Origin: [Streptosporangium] indianense
Lineage (GTDB): Bacteria > Actinomycetota > Actinomycetes > Streptomycetales > Streptomycetaceae
Reading direction: 5' to 3'
DNA length: 50,146 nucleotides
NCBI RefSeq assembly: GCF_021474405.1
Contig: NZ_JAKEIO010000050.1
Location: forward strand, 1 to 50,146
Shown here: one piece after another, positions 8,648 through 17,227 of the stretch
Layout: the number at the start of each line of letters is the position of its first letter
Numbering within the stretch: position 1 is the first letter of the stretch
Translations under genes and position numbers: made by a program
Notes under the pieces: generated by a model
The model's input: the letters and a program-made list of their open reading frames with translations, nothing else
Told to the model about the DNA's origin: nothing
Databases searched by the model: none

Positions 8648-9512
8648 CCCAGGCGCCGGCCGCCACCGCCAGGCCCAGCGCGCACAGCAGCCAGGAAACC
8701 GTGCGCAGGGTGACCGTCAGGGCGTCGTAGACGGCGCCCGCGGCCGGGCGGTGCAGGGTGTCGGGCAGGTCGGCGAGGGTCAGGCGGCGGCCGAGCGCGA
8801 CGGCGAGGACCAGCAGCGCGCCGCCCAGGGCCGTGCCCAGGCCGAGGGCGGTGAGCGCGCGGCGCCGGCACGCGGCGACGGTGATCCCGGCGACCGCCAG
8901 GACGGCGGCGGCGAGCGGCAGCCAGAAGGCGGCGGTGTCGAGCACGTGGTACCCCTTGCGCAGTCGGTCGGTGTCGTCGGCCGGGAGCACCGGGATCCGC
9001 GTGTGCGGGACCGGGATGCGGTGGGCGAACGGCACGTGGTCGTCGGCGAGCTGCCGCTTGACCCGGGCGATGACGGGGGCGGGGTCGACGGTGACCGGGG
9101 TGCCGCGGGCGCCGTCGTCGCGCAGGGCCCGCAGCACGGCCCTGTGGACGGCCCGGTTCGCCGCGTCCCAGGCCGTGCGGTAGGTCTGGGTGCGGGTGAA
9201 GGAGCGCGCCGCGTCGCGCACGAAGGGCTCGACCGCCGTGGGCAGCGCTCCGTTGTCCGTCCGGCGCCCGGTCTCACGCAGGACGCCGTCGCCGACGGCG
9301 TCCGCGACCGCGCTCCGCACGTCAGGATCGTCGGCGAGGGGCGCCATCGTCCGCACGTAGCGGCCGGTGTCGGTCAGCCCGTGGGCCGCCCAGGAGGCGA
9401 GCGCCCCGACGGGCACGAGCAGGCACGCGAGGACCAGCGAAACGGCCGACAGGACGTTCCGCGCTCGTGGGGGCGCCTTCCCGGCTACGGGCGCCCGGGC
9501 GTGCTCGGACAC
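8544..9512 (-). CDS. Four-helix membrane protein, unknown function
   Basis: About 322 residues. One hydrophobic helix lies near the N-terminus (SAVSLVLACLLVPVGALASW). A roughly 170-residue presumably extracytoplasmic domain (TDTGRYVRTMAPLADDPDV...) follows, then three C-terminal helices (WLPLAAAVLAVAGITVA, LGLGTALGGALLVLAVAL, SWLLCALGLAVAAGAWV) and a basic tail. The layout is that of a conserved actinobacterial integral membrane family. No catalytic motif is visible. The start is uncertain: GTG 9512 is used, but its GGAAGG is too close, and TTG 9524 is possible. The last 104 bp overlap the MocR gene on the opposite strand. Confidence 0.7.
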   Translation of the reverse strand: MSEHARAPVAGKAPPRARNVLSAVSLVLACLLVPVGALASWAAHGLTDTGRYVRTMAPLADDPDVRSAVADAVGDGVLRETGRRTDNGALPTAVEPFVRDAARSFTRTQTYRTAWDAANRAVHRAVLRALRDDGARGTPVTVDPAPVIARVKRQLADDHVPFAHRIPVPHTRIPVLPADDTDRLRKGYHVLDTAAFWLPLAAAVLAVAGITVAACRRRALTALGLGTALGGALLVLAVALGRRLTLADLPDTLHRPAAGAVYDALTVTLRTVSWLLCALGLAVAAGAWVTGRYGPRLAARRRARGSAVPGADPVPEPTRARA

Positions 9513-9652
9513 CCTTCCAGGCAACGGCCCCCGGACCCGGCCCGCGAACGCTGCACCACCGTCCGGCCGCCCGGCCGCCGGGCCGCAGCGCGCTCCACCT
9601 GCGAGAAGCGCTGACCGGGGCCCGCCGCCGGGCTCCGCCGAACGGGTGTCCC

Positions 9653-10093
9653 TCAGCCGATGCGCCGGCCCTGGGCGTCCTCGTGCGTGTAATAGCGATA
9701 GAACACCATCGCGAGGACGCTCGCCCCCACCACCAGCCCCAGGCCGGCGGAGCTGTACACCGACGCGCCGCTCTGGCTGTACAGGAAACCGGCCGCGCAG
9801 CCCGAGAAGACGAACCAGCACAGCGCGTGCAGTTCGCGGGGCAGCTGTGGGGCCAGCGCGCACACCGCGGCGAACACCGCGGCGAACACCAGCGCCGTGA
9901 CGAAGCCGAACAGCAGGTTCCAGCCGGTGATGGGCCCGGCGTCGCGCCGGATGGCGGCGGCCCAGTAACCGTAGGTGAGCCCGAGCACCAGGGGCAGGCC
10001 GATCTTCACGGCGAGGTGGACCCGCGGGCCGAACACGTCGGGCCTGCGACCGGGCATGCTTGTCGTGGGTGAGGCGGGTGCCGCATGAGCCAT
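9653..10093 (-). CDS. Small four-helix membrane protein
   Basis: A 146-residue protein starting at ATG 10093 with a clear AGGAGAG ribosome site. After a 25-residue polar start (with the DVFGPRVHLAVKIG segment) it has four hydrophobic helices: LPLVLGLTYGYWAAAI, WNLLFGFVTALVFAAVFAAVCAL, LHALCWFVFSGCAAGFLYS and AGLGLVVGASVLAMVFYRYY. Its start is about 120 bp from the divergent PP2C phosphatase gene, so the two may share a control region. The family is unknown to me; nothing suggests an enzyme. Confidence 0.75.
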   Translation of the reverse strand: MAHAAPASPTTSMPGRRPDVFGPRVHLAVKIGLPLVLGLTYGYWAAAIRRDAGPITGWNLLFGFVTALVFAAVFAAVCALAPQLPRELHALCWFVFSGCAAGFLYSQSGASVYSSAGLGLVVGASVLAMVFYRYYTHEDAQGRRIG

Positions 10094-10213
10094 GACAGCT
10101 CTCCTCTCTGTCCCTGCCCCTGGATCCAGGGCACACCTGGGGACAGCCCCTGGCAAGTCGGCGAGCGCCCGGAACGGGATGCGGCCGGTGCGGCCCCGTG
10201 TTTCGCTGGGGCC

Positions 10214-11455
10214 GTGAGCCGCCACCGCGAGGGGCACGGCCCGCCCGTGAGGCACCGCCCGCACGTCCGGCCCGGCCCGCTCGCCCGGTACGCCCGGGCC
10301 GGGCGCCCCGACGCCGTGCGGCGGCAGGAGCTGCTGCGGGTACGGGGGCGCAGCGTGGCCTGGGTGCCGCCGCTGCTGCTGCTCCTCGCCATCGCGGTGG
10401 CCGACTACCACACCATCGGCGAATTCCGCATGATCTCCTGGATCGTGCTGGTGCCGGCCCTCGCCGCCTCGCTCTGCGGAGTGTGGGGCACGGCCCTGTT
10501 CGCGGTCCTCTCCCTGGCGACGTACGTCGTCGCCGACAGCGCCTGGCCGCACGAGTACCGGGCCGGACGCGCCGACTTCGTCCTCGTCGCCCTCGGCGGC
10601 ATCCTCGCCACCCTGGCCTGCGCGGTCCGGGTGCGCGACGAGAACCGTGCGCTGCACCTGAGCGACGTCACCGAGACCGTCCGCCGCACCGTGCTGCGCC
10701 CGCTGCCGCCCGGCTGGGGCGGCCTCGACCACGCCGGCGTCTACCTCACCGCCGACGCCCACGCCCGCGTCGGCGGCGACTTCTACGACATCCAGCCCGG
10801 CCCGCACGGCACCCGTGTCCTGGTCGGGGACGTGCAGGGCAAGGGCCTGGGCGCGGTCGAGGCGGCGGCCGCGCTGCTCGGTACGTTCCGTGAGGCCGCG
10901 TACCACGAGGCGGACCTGGCGACGGTCGCCGAACGGCTGGAGACACGGATGATCCGGCACCGCGGGCACACCGTCGCCCTGGGCCGCTCGGACGGCGACC
11001 GGTTCGCCACCGCCGTGCTCCTGACCTTCCCCGACGACGAGGAGGAGGCGGTGGACGTGATGCTGTTCGGGCACGAGCCGCCGCTCGCCGTCGGGCCGGG
11101 CGGGGTGCGCACCCTGGCGGCCGGGCCCGGACTGCCGCTCGGCTTCGGCGAGTTCGCAGCCGGGCCCCCACGCCCGCGGCGCTGGCGGGTGGCCGCCGAC
11201 GAGACACTGCTGCTGGTGACGGACGGGGTGACCGAGACCCGGGACGGCAGCGGGGCGTTCTATCCGCTCGCCGACGAGGTGGCCCGGGCCGTCGCCGAGG
11301 ACCCCGGCACCGCCGAACCGGCCCGCCTGGCCGCCTTCGTACGGGACGGCACCCTGCGGCACGGCGGCGGCCGCCTCGCCGACGACACCACCGTGTTCGC
11401 CGTCCGCAGGAGAACGGGGCGCGATGCCCCCGAAGGCGGACGTTTGCGGTCCTGA
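10214..11455 (+). CDS. Membrane-bound PP2C (RsbU/SpoIIE-type) serine phosphatase
   Basis: About 413 residues. The N-terminal 45 residues are basic, followed by membrane helices between about 55 and 140 (WVPPLLLLLAIAVADY, WIVLVPALAASL, ALFAVLSLATYVVA, FVLVALGGILATLACAV). A C-terminal PPM phosphatase domain starts near residue 170: ARVGGDFYDI and VLVGDVQGKG carry the metal-binding Asp residues, LLVTDGVTETRD is the second metal block, and LADDTTVFAVRR ends the domain. Such enzymes dephosphorylate anti-anti-sigma factors in partner-switching stress pathways. No kinase or antagonist gene is adjacent. The start is uncertain between GTG 10214 and upstream codons that would run into the divergent gene. 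Confidence 0.85.
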   Translation: MSRHREGHGPPVRHRPHVRPGPLARYARAGRPDAVRRQELLRVRGRSVAWVPPLLLLLAIAVADYHTIGEFRMISWIVLVPALAASLCGVWGTALFAVLSLATYVVADSAWPHEYRAGRADFVLVALGGILATLACAVRVRDENRALHLSDVTETVRRTVLRPLPPGWGGLDHAGVYLTADAHARVGGDFYDIQPGPHGTRVLVGDVQGKGLGAVEAAAALLGTFREAAYHEADLATVAERLETRMIRHRGHTVALGRSDGDRFATAVLLTFPDDEEEAVDVMLFGHEPPLAVGPGGVRTLAAGPGLPLGFGEFAAGPPRPRRWRVAADETLLLVTDGVTETRDGSGAFYPLADEVARAVAEDPGTAEPARLAAFVRDGTLRHGGGRLADDTTVFAVRRRTGRDAPEGGRLRS

Positions 11456-11520
11456 GGCCCACCTTTGCAGCCGCAGCGGTTACGGTGCTGACGTACGTGA
11501 TCGACACAGGGGGTGGGGCC

Positions 11521-12582
11521 ATGCCCGGAACCGTGCTGCTGCTGGCGGCCTCGCCGGTGGGCAGGGGGCGCCTCGTGGACGCCGCCTCCGTGCTCCCCGT
11601 CCTCGCCGCCGTACCGCCCGCCGTGCTGTCCGGCACCGACACCGCCAACGTCGTCGAACTCGCCGACCCGCTGGAACCGCAGGCCGTCCTGACCCGGCTG
11701 CGCGCCGCCGCCGCGGCCCCCGGACCCCTCACCGTGTACGTCACCGGCCAGCTCCAGCTCGACCGCCGACAGCGCCTGCCCCACCTCGCGCTGGCCCGCA
11801 CCACCCCCGCCACCGTCCGCTACACCGCCTTCCCCTGGCACTGGTTCCGTGAGGAGCTGCGCCTCAGACCCGCCGGTGCCACCACCCTCCTGCTCGACCT
11901 GCACGCCGACCCCGAGACCTGGCAACTGCTGCGCGGCACCCCGCTGGACTCAGGCCGCGGCAACGCCGTGCACGGCCGCATCGCGCCCCCGCCGTCCCGA
12001 CGCGGCATCGCGCAGCCGACGTACATGAAGGCCCTCGCGACGATCCTGCGCAGCGGATTCCGGCCGCCGGCCGAGCAGTTGCACCAGCAGGCCCTGACCC
12101 GGATCGCGCCGGACAGCGCGGGCACCGACCTGGTGCTGAGCACGCCCGGTCCCACGGGCGGGGATCCGCACGCCGCCATCACCGCCGCCGTCCAGTCCGG
12201 CCGGCACACCGACGCCGACGCGCTCGCCGCCCGGCACGAGCAGTCCGCCGTCGCCGCGCACGGACCCGCGTCCGAAGAGGCCCTGCACTGGGCCGAGGTA
12301 CGGGCCGACCTGGCGATGTTCGCCGGGGACGCGGCCCGCAGCTGCCGCACCTGGCTGACCATCGCCGGCGCCCGCCTGAACGCCGGGCAGGCGCCGGACG
12401 CCCCTGCTGTCGAGGCGGCGGTGGACCGGGCGCACCACCAGTGGGGGCAGGTCCGCGACCCCGCCCCCGCCCGCGAACTGGGCGCCGCCCTCGCCGCGTT
12501 GCGCGAGCGGGTGCCCGGACGCCGCGAGGGGGCGCTGGACCATGTGCAGCGCCAGATGCGGCAGTTGCAGACCCAGGGCTGA
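11521..12582 (+). CDS. Hypothetical protein, possible catalytically dead caspase-like domain plus helical C-terminus
   Basis: A 353-residue protein starting at ATG 11521 after a GGGGGTGGGG stretch. Residues 1-165 are alpha/beta in pattern. The segments LTVYVTGQLQL and TLLLDLHADPETW sit where caspase-fold proteins carry the Tyr-Phe-x-Gly-His and Leu-Asp-Cys-Cys strands, but the catalytic His and Cys are absent. Residues 170-353 are helical with TPR-like spacing (for example HAAITAAVQSGRHTDADALA and EALHWAEVRADLAMFAGD). I recognise the protein as a Streptomyces conserved hypothetical, not a named family. The pseudocaspase idea is inference from motif spacing. It begins 65 bp after the PP2C gene in the same direction. 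Confidence 0.6.
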   Translation: MPGTVLLLAASPVGRGRLVDAASVLPVLAAVPPAVLSGTDTANVVELADPLEPQAVLTRLRAAAAAPGPLTVYVTGQLQLDRRQRLPHLALARTTPATVRYTAFPWHWFREELRLRPAGATTLLLDLHADPETWQLLRGTPLDSGRGNAVHGRIAPPPSRRGIAQPTYMKALATILRSGFRPPAEQLHQQALTRIAPDSAGTDLVLSTPGPTGGDPHAAITAAVQSGRHTDADALAARHEQSAVAAHGPASEEALHWAEVRADLAMFAGDAARSCRTWLTIAGARLNAGQAPDAPAVEAAVDRAHHQWGQVRDPAPARELGAALAALRERVPGRREGALDHVQRQMRQLQTQG

Positions 12583-12764
12583 GACCCCTGTCGCGGTTTG
12601 GGGTACCTTCCCGGAGCACGGTTCCCGCCCCAGCTGTCACCCAGCGTGCAAGCTCACGGAAAGCGAGCCAGAACCGCAAGAAGTGAACGAAGCCACGTGA
12701 GCAGCTCGCCGAGCCCCGCCGGAACCGGACCACGAAATCTCAGGCGGGGCGTCGTTCACCGGAT

Positions 12765-13415
12765 TTACTGGAAACGAGCTGCCCGGCGACGCCTCGCCGG
12801 CGCGAAGGCATCGATCGTTCCCGCGCCCCTGCCCGGTGCGCTGTTCCAGCCCTGGATGCGGTCGGCATGCTTCTTGAGCCGAGGATTTCCGGGCTCGACG
12901 GCGATCTGGAAGTGGGACTGTTTCACCGGCTGCAGATGCCCGCCCCAGGCAATGACGCCTTCGCAGTCCGCGAGGATGTCCGCGACGATGATCTGCTCGG
13001 CTTCGCTCATGCCGGTGTTCTTGACATCGGCTCCGAGCGGGTAGTGCATGGGCCGGATCGCGATGGCCGTGCCCGACAGGTGATTCGACTCGAATGCCGA
13101 GCTGATCTCACGCTCCGTGGTGTGCCCTTGGAGGTCACCGGGCAGAAGCATGTCGACTTCATAGGCGAACCGGCGGGCCACGTGGAGAAGAACTGTTGCG
13201 ACGTCCCCCTCCGCCAGGGAAACGTCGACGTCGGTGCCTTCGACCCGGAACTTTCCGGCGTGATCGAGGACGGGCCAGCCGTTTGCCGATTCGCGCTCGG
13301 TCCAGGCACGCTCGCCGGCGGTAGGGGCGGCCTGTGCCGGGCCGGCGGCCGCGACGGCTATCGCTGCCCCGGCCCCGAGGCCGAGAACCCGTCTACGCGT
13401 CAAGCTCGTTGTCAT
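12765..13415 (-). CDS. TAT-exported M15-like protein with lost catalytic residues
   Basis: A 216-residue protein with a twin-arginine signal (LTRRRVLGLGAGAAIAV) and an Ala-x-Ala cleavage region. The body follows the M15 D-Ala-D-Ala peptidase/endolysin plan: SNHLSGTAIAIRP replaces the zinc motif SxHxxGxAxD, and WGGHLQPVKQSHFQI replaces the usual WGGD...D/E-x-x-HF. The two His ligands remain, but the Asp ligand is Ala and the acidic catalytic position is Lys/Gln. It is therefore probably a non-hydrolytic peptidoglycan-binding relative. The start overlaps the end of the preceding membrane-protein gene by 23 bp, indicating translational coupling within the operon that begins at 16265. Confidence 0.75.
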   Translation of the reverse strand: MTTSLTRRRVLGLGAGAAIAVAAAGPAQAAPTAGERAWTERESANGWPVLDHAGKFRVEGTDVDVSLAEGDVATVLLHVARRFAYEVDMLLPGDLQGHTTEREISSAFESNHLSGTAIAIRPMHYPLGADVKNTGMSEAEQIIVADILADCEGVIAWGGHLQPVKQSHFQIAVEPGNPRLKKHADRIQGWNSAPGRGAGTIDAFAPARRRRAARFQ

Positions 13416-13848
13416 GGGGGACCCTTCTGCGCTGAGAGCGGTTGATGAGTATCAGGGTGAAACAGACGGTGGCGCAGGCCAGCCCCGCGAAAAGCAGAGG
13501 CGTGACCCAGAACGACACATCGTTGGTGCTGTATCCGCTGCTCCAGTGGCAGGTGACGGACGGGGGGAAATGGTGGACGGTCGCTGACGTCAGGCTGTAG
13601 TCCCGCCCGGAGTCCACGTAGTCGCCACTGGCGGTCTTCGTCGCACAGAGGTCGAGTGGGTTCGTGTAGGCGAGACCGTAGAAGGTTCCGGCACCGTAGG
13701 CGGCGAGAGCCGCCGCGCTCCCGACCGCGGCCAGACGGGCCGCCCGCGAGGGCTTCTTCCTGGTCACCCACAGCGCGTACGGAAACACTCCGATGACGAA
13801 GAGGAGGAGCGTGATCGCGGGCGGGCCGAAGAGCGCGAAGAGGGTCAT
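13393..13848 (-). CDS. Small membrane protein of the DUF1906 operon
   Basis: A 151-residue protein starting at ATG 13848, 11 bp after the stop of the DUF1906 gene. It has three hydrophobic segments (ALFGPPAITLLLFVIGVFPYALWV, AAVGSAAALAAYGAGTFYGLAY, FWVTPLLFAGLACATVCFTLILI). Between the second and third is a roughly 50-residue loop containing two Cys (DLCATK, VTCHWSSGY) that could form an external disulfide. No family is recognised. Its coupling to the TAT-exported M15-like gene and its place after the cell-wall-binding protein suggest a role in placing or exporting these proteins, which is inference. Confidence 0.75.
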   Translation of the reverse strand: MTLFALFGPPAITLLLFVIGVFPYALWVTRKKPSRAARLAAVGSAAALAAYGAGTFYGLAYTNPLDLCATKTASGDYVDSGRDYSLTSATVHHFPPSVTCHWSSGYSTNDVSFWVTPLLFAGLACATVCFTLILINRSQRRRVPHDNELDA

Positions 13849-13859
13849 GCGTCCCGACG

Positions 13860-16265
13860 CTACTTCGCTCCGAGGAGACGCCGCTGGTTTGCCTGGTACT
13901 GCGCTCGCCGGAGCGTTTCCGTGGAGGCGTGCTGGGCGAGGTTGTTGCCGAACGCGTTGCACCACGCGTTGAGCTGGTCGGAAGGAAGGAGGTGCGGCAT
14001 CAGGGTGGGTATGCCGCCGAACTTCTGGATCAGGCTCGCGCGGCCGCCCACCAGGATGACCCCGTCCCCGCTGGCAGGCTCGTCCGTGAGGATCTTCTTC
14101 GCCTGAGCGGCTGCCTCGCTGATGGTGCCGCCAAACCGTTGCTTCAGGTAGTCCCTGAACCGGGTGAGACCGCCGCTGCCCTGGTAGTGATCACGGACCG
14201 CCTCGACGATGTTCTTACCGCCACGCACGGCCTGGGCGATCAGGTATCCGTCGGCGTCCTCGACGAGGTCGGTGAAGCCGAAGCTGGACGCGACGCCGAT
14301 CTTGCCCATTTTGTCGTTGATGTAGGTGGCGCCTGAGGCGTAGGTGTCGTGGTCCCGCCGCCATTCGCCGTACAGGGTCATCAGGTCACCGCCCCAGCCG
14401 GCGACGTCACCGAGACTGATGTCCCCCGCCGGGTTGGGTTTGACGAACTGGCCGTTCGCCGTGGCCATCAAGTGCTCGATTCCGAGGTGCTGACCGGTGA
14501 ACGGATCCTTGAACTCCGGCCAGATACTCAGGTTGCGGCTGTTCACATAGGAGACGAAGCCGCCGTCCACTTTCCCGATCAGAGCCCGCCACTGGTTGTC
14601 GTCGTACGCGTCGCTGCGCAGGTATTCCATGACGAGCTGGTTCGGGTTGCCCTTGCCGTATGCCTTGGCCAAGTCATAGAGGGACTTGATGTAGTTGACG
14701 AACTCATCCGCGGGTGACGACGGTCTGTTGACGCTGCTCTGGCCGGGGTCGCTGCCGATGCGGTGAGCGTCCCGGTCGAGCCAGAAGGTGTCTGTTCCGT
14801 TGGTGACCTGGTATTCCTTGATCTGATTGAAGGACCAGTTCGCCGGCAGGGGATAGCCGAGGTTGCCTGAGAATCCCCAGGACATGCCGGACACGAACGA
14901 GTAGCGGGCGTAGGTCTCTTTGGTGACCTCGGCGCATACGTGTCGAGAGCCGTACACACCGTGCACGTACCGCTTGCCCTTGCTCCCGAGTCCGGCCGCG
15001 ACGCCTCGGAAGTACTCGAGGATGGCCGGCATATCGGCGTCGGTGGCGTCGTAGTCGACGGCGAAGTAGATGATCGTCCCTCGGTTGAAACCGAAGTGCA
15101 CGGCCTGGTCGTGGGCCTTCTTCGCGTGGGTGTAACCGTTCCCCCAGTAGTACTCGGACAGGGACCTGCCGTTGTCCTGGAAGATCGGGAATATCCGAAG
15201 TCCACCACTGAAGATGTTGGCGATTTCACCTTCTTCGAGCATCTTCGAACCGCCGCCGGAAGACGCTTCGTTGAGGTACCTGCCGACATAGCGGTACCCA
15301 TCGCTGTACATTCTCTTGGCGCGTGACGCCGTGATCGTGTAGGCGGTGTCGGAGGCGGTGACCGGTCGGTCCGGGTCTCCCATCGATACGAGGAGTTGAG
15401 CCCATGTCGCATAATCGCCACGGCCGTTGGCGGATATCTCGGAGAACCGCTGGAAGGTGGTGACGAAGCTGGTCAGATTGCTGTCGAACGATGTCTTGAA
15501 CACCGTCTTCGTCTGAACGGTATCGCCGTTTGCGTTCACGGTGACGATCGGCTGGTTGAAGACACACGCGGCGGAGAACAGCTGGACGAAGATTCCGGAC
15601 GAGCCTTCCGACACGCCGGCCTTGGCCTTGATGCCGGCTTGCGTTCCGGCCCCGAAGTTGCCGGTGGCGTCCGCTTCGGCGATGCCGATTTCCAGCTGGA
15701 GTGCCTTCATCAGGTTCTGCTGGACATTGCGGGAGTAGTGGCCGTCGGCCGGGCCGATGTCGACCGTCTTCTTCTTCCAGTAGCGGCCGTTCAGCCACTG
15801 CTGAATGGAGCGGACCTCTTCCGACCCACCCGCAGTGAGTACGTAGGCATCCATGTTGAGCAGCGCCTTGAATACCTTCGCCTGGAGGCTGCCGCTCTGC
15901 GAGAGGCCCATGTTGCTCTGCATCTTCTTGACGGCAAGCTCGATGTCCGGGTCGTAGAAGCCGGTGTCGGAGTACCCGCCGGTGTAACCCTTGCAGAACA
16001 ATCCGTATCGGATGATCTTCACGATGTTTTTGTTCTTTGCCCAGCCGCTTCCGAGTTCGCCGAGCGCTGCGAGTTTGGAAACGGTGCCGTCGCCGAAGTT
16101 CGCCACGACGGGACTGATGCCCAGTTCCTTCTGCAGCCCCATGATGAAGGAGTACATCGTGGGCCAGCCGACCTTGCCGTCTTCTGGGCACTTCTGGTAA
16201 CCGGGCACGCTGGCATAGGTCGAGTTGACCCACTTCTGCGCTTCGAGGACTTTCTCGTCGGCCAT
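13860..16265 (-). CDS. DUF1906 glycoside-hydrolase-like protein with peptidoglycan-binding-like repeats
   Basis: An 801-residue protein starting at ATG 16265 behind AGGAGAT. The first 250 residues contain three repeats resembling peptidoglycan-binding modules (WPTMYSFIMGLQKELGI, ELAVKKMQSNMGLSQSG, NVQQNLMKALQLEIGI). Residues about 355-545 form the DUF1906/Rv2525c glycoside-hydrolase-like barrel, with GYRYVGRYLNE, RIFPIFQDNG, IIYFAVDYDAT, HGVYGS and the WSFNQIKEYQ end, including the acidic residues conserved in this family. The last 250 residues have no family I recognise. No signal peptide is seen at the chosen start, which is odd for a wall-acting protein; export may be non-classical or TAT-dependent through a partner. 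It leads a three-gene operon with a membrane protein and an M15-like protein. Confidence 0.82.
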   Translation of the reverse strand: MADEKVLEAQKWVNSTYASVPGYQKCPEDGKVGWPTMYSFIMGLQKELGISPVVANFGDGTVSKLAALGELGSGWAKNKNIVKIIRYGLFCKGYTGGYSDTGFYDPDIELAVKKMQSNMGLSQSGSLQAKVFKALLNMDAYVLTAGGSEEVRSIQQWLNGRYWKKKTVDIGPADGHYSRNVQQNLMKALQLEIGIAEADATGNFGAGTQAGIKAKAGVSEGSSGIFVQLFSAACVFNQPIVTVNANGDTVQTKTVFKTSFDSNLTSFVTTFQRFSEISANGRGDYATWAQLLVSMGDPDRPVTASDTAYTITASRAKRMYSDGYRYVGRYLNEASSGGGSKMLEEGEIANIFSGGLRIFPIFQDNGRSLSEYYWGNGYTHAKKAHDQAVHFGFNRGTIIYFAVDYDATDADMPAILEYFRGVAAGLGSKGKRYVHGVYGSRHVCAEVTKETYARYSFVSGMSWGFSGNLGYPLPANWSFNQIKEYQVTNGTDTFWLDRDAHRIGSDPGQSSVNRPSSPADEFVNYIKSLYDLAKAYGKGNPNQLVMEYLRSDAYDDNQWRALIGKVDGGFVSYVNSRNLSIWPEFKDPFTGQHLGIEHLMATANGQFVKPNPAGDISLGDVAGWGGDLMTLYGEWRRDHDTYASGATYINDKMGKIGVASSFGFTDLVEDADGYLIAQAVRGGKNIVEAVRDHYQGSGGLTRFRDYLKQRFGGTISEAAAQAKKILTDEPASGDGVILVGGRASLIQKFGGIPTLMPHLLPSDQLNAWCNAFGNNLAQHASTETLRRAQYQANQRRLLGAK

Positions 16266-16666
16266 GCCGGATCTCCTGGACTGCTTGACGGGTTGGAGCG
16301 CGGATGCAGACGACGCCGGCCCATGGCACGAGACGTCCTGCCCGCGGCGTCCTGGGCTGTCGTTGTCGTGATCGAAGGGCGTCGACGGGTGCGTTGCGGC
16401 CACTGGCCGGCCCGGCTACTGGCCGGGCGGCAAGTCGCGAGGTGGGCGCCGATGCGAAGGCCGACGGGGCGAGCTCAGGCGTTCCTGCGTTGTGCCTGCT
16501 GTTACGTCAAACCCCTTGGCCCCGTGACTCGAAGGGTGAACCAGCAGGGGGTGCGCTTACTGCCACTGTCGGTGATCTTCCGGGGCCGTGGCGCTGGGTG
16601 CCCGGACCCGCCCGCAGTTGGGGGTGCCGCGAAAGACGCACGCTGGTACGCGGGCGCCCGGAATGG
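16266..16666. other. Gene-free stretch upstream of the DUF1906 operon
   Basis: 401 bp between the DUF1906 start and the stop of the secreted-protein gene on the same strand. It should hold the operon promoter and possibly a terminator: GGCC-rich inverted repeats occur near 16403-16435 (CTGGCCGG twice). No reading frame here has convincing codon use. Confidence 0.6.
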
Positions 16667-17227
16667 TCAGTCGCAGGGGGCTACGTACTTGGCTCGGTCG
16701 ATGATCGCGACGCCGCTCGACCACATGATGGCGGTCACTCGGGAACAATTGTTCCAGCCGGCGTCGCGGTTGCCCTCGCCTTTGACCGGCCCTGCGTACT
16801 GTGAGTAGGTTCCCTCGTCCACCTTGCAGGCCACGCCGGCTTTGTTCGGGCACAGCTTCAGCTTCATGTGTTTCGCCGTGCCGAGGTTGTTGTCGAACAC
16901 CGCGCAAGCCCCCGACACGCTGGTCGTGGATCGCGTGTAGGTGAACAGGGTGCCGAATCGGCGCGCGTCCGGGAGTTGCTCGGCGGCCTCGAGTTCGTAC
17001 CCGGATCCGCACAGTGTCGCGGTGGCGCTGACAGCGGCGGGGTTCTCCGCCGCGATCGCACGCGTCCGGGCGTCACGGGCTCCGCTCTCGGAGAACTCGA
17101 CACTGGTCCCGGGGACGCGCATGCTGCTGCCCGAAGGGCCGTGGTCATCGGCCATGGCCTGCGGGGTGACGGCGAGAACGGAGACGAGTGCGGCCGCCGG
17201 AGCAGTGAAACGTATCAGCGTGCGCAT
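16667..17227 (-). CDS. Secreted Cys-rich hypothetical protein
   Basis: A 186-residue protein with a Sec signal peptide (MRTLIRFTAPAAALVSVLAV, then Ala-Met-Ala-Asp cleavage). The mature part is about 160 residues with six Cys (in TLCGSGYE, GACAVFD, KLCPNK, ACKVDE, NNCSRV, APCD), consistent with three disulfides in an extracellular fold. No enzyme motif is visible and I do not recognise the family. AGGAG lies about 10 bases before the ATG at 17227. It is upstream of and co-oriented with the DUF1906 operon but separated by 401 bp, so it is probably a separate unit. Confidence 0.7.
   Translation of the reverse strand: MRTLIRFTAPAAALVSVLAVTPQAMADDHGPSGSSMRVPGTSVEFSESGARDARTRAIAAENPAAVSATATLCGSGYELEAAEQLPDARRFGTLFTYTRSTTSVSGACAVFDNNLGTAKHMKLKLCPNKAGVACKVDEGTYSQYAGPVKGEGNRDAGWNNCSRVTAIMWSSGVAIIDRAKYVAPCD

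Noticed and set aside
12583..12764. tRNA or small RNA in the AT-richer convergent gap
   Set aside because: No cloverleaf or T-loop sequence; only a weak 8-bp inverted repeat.
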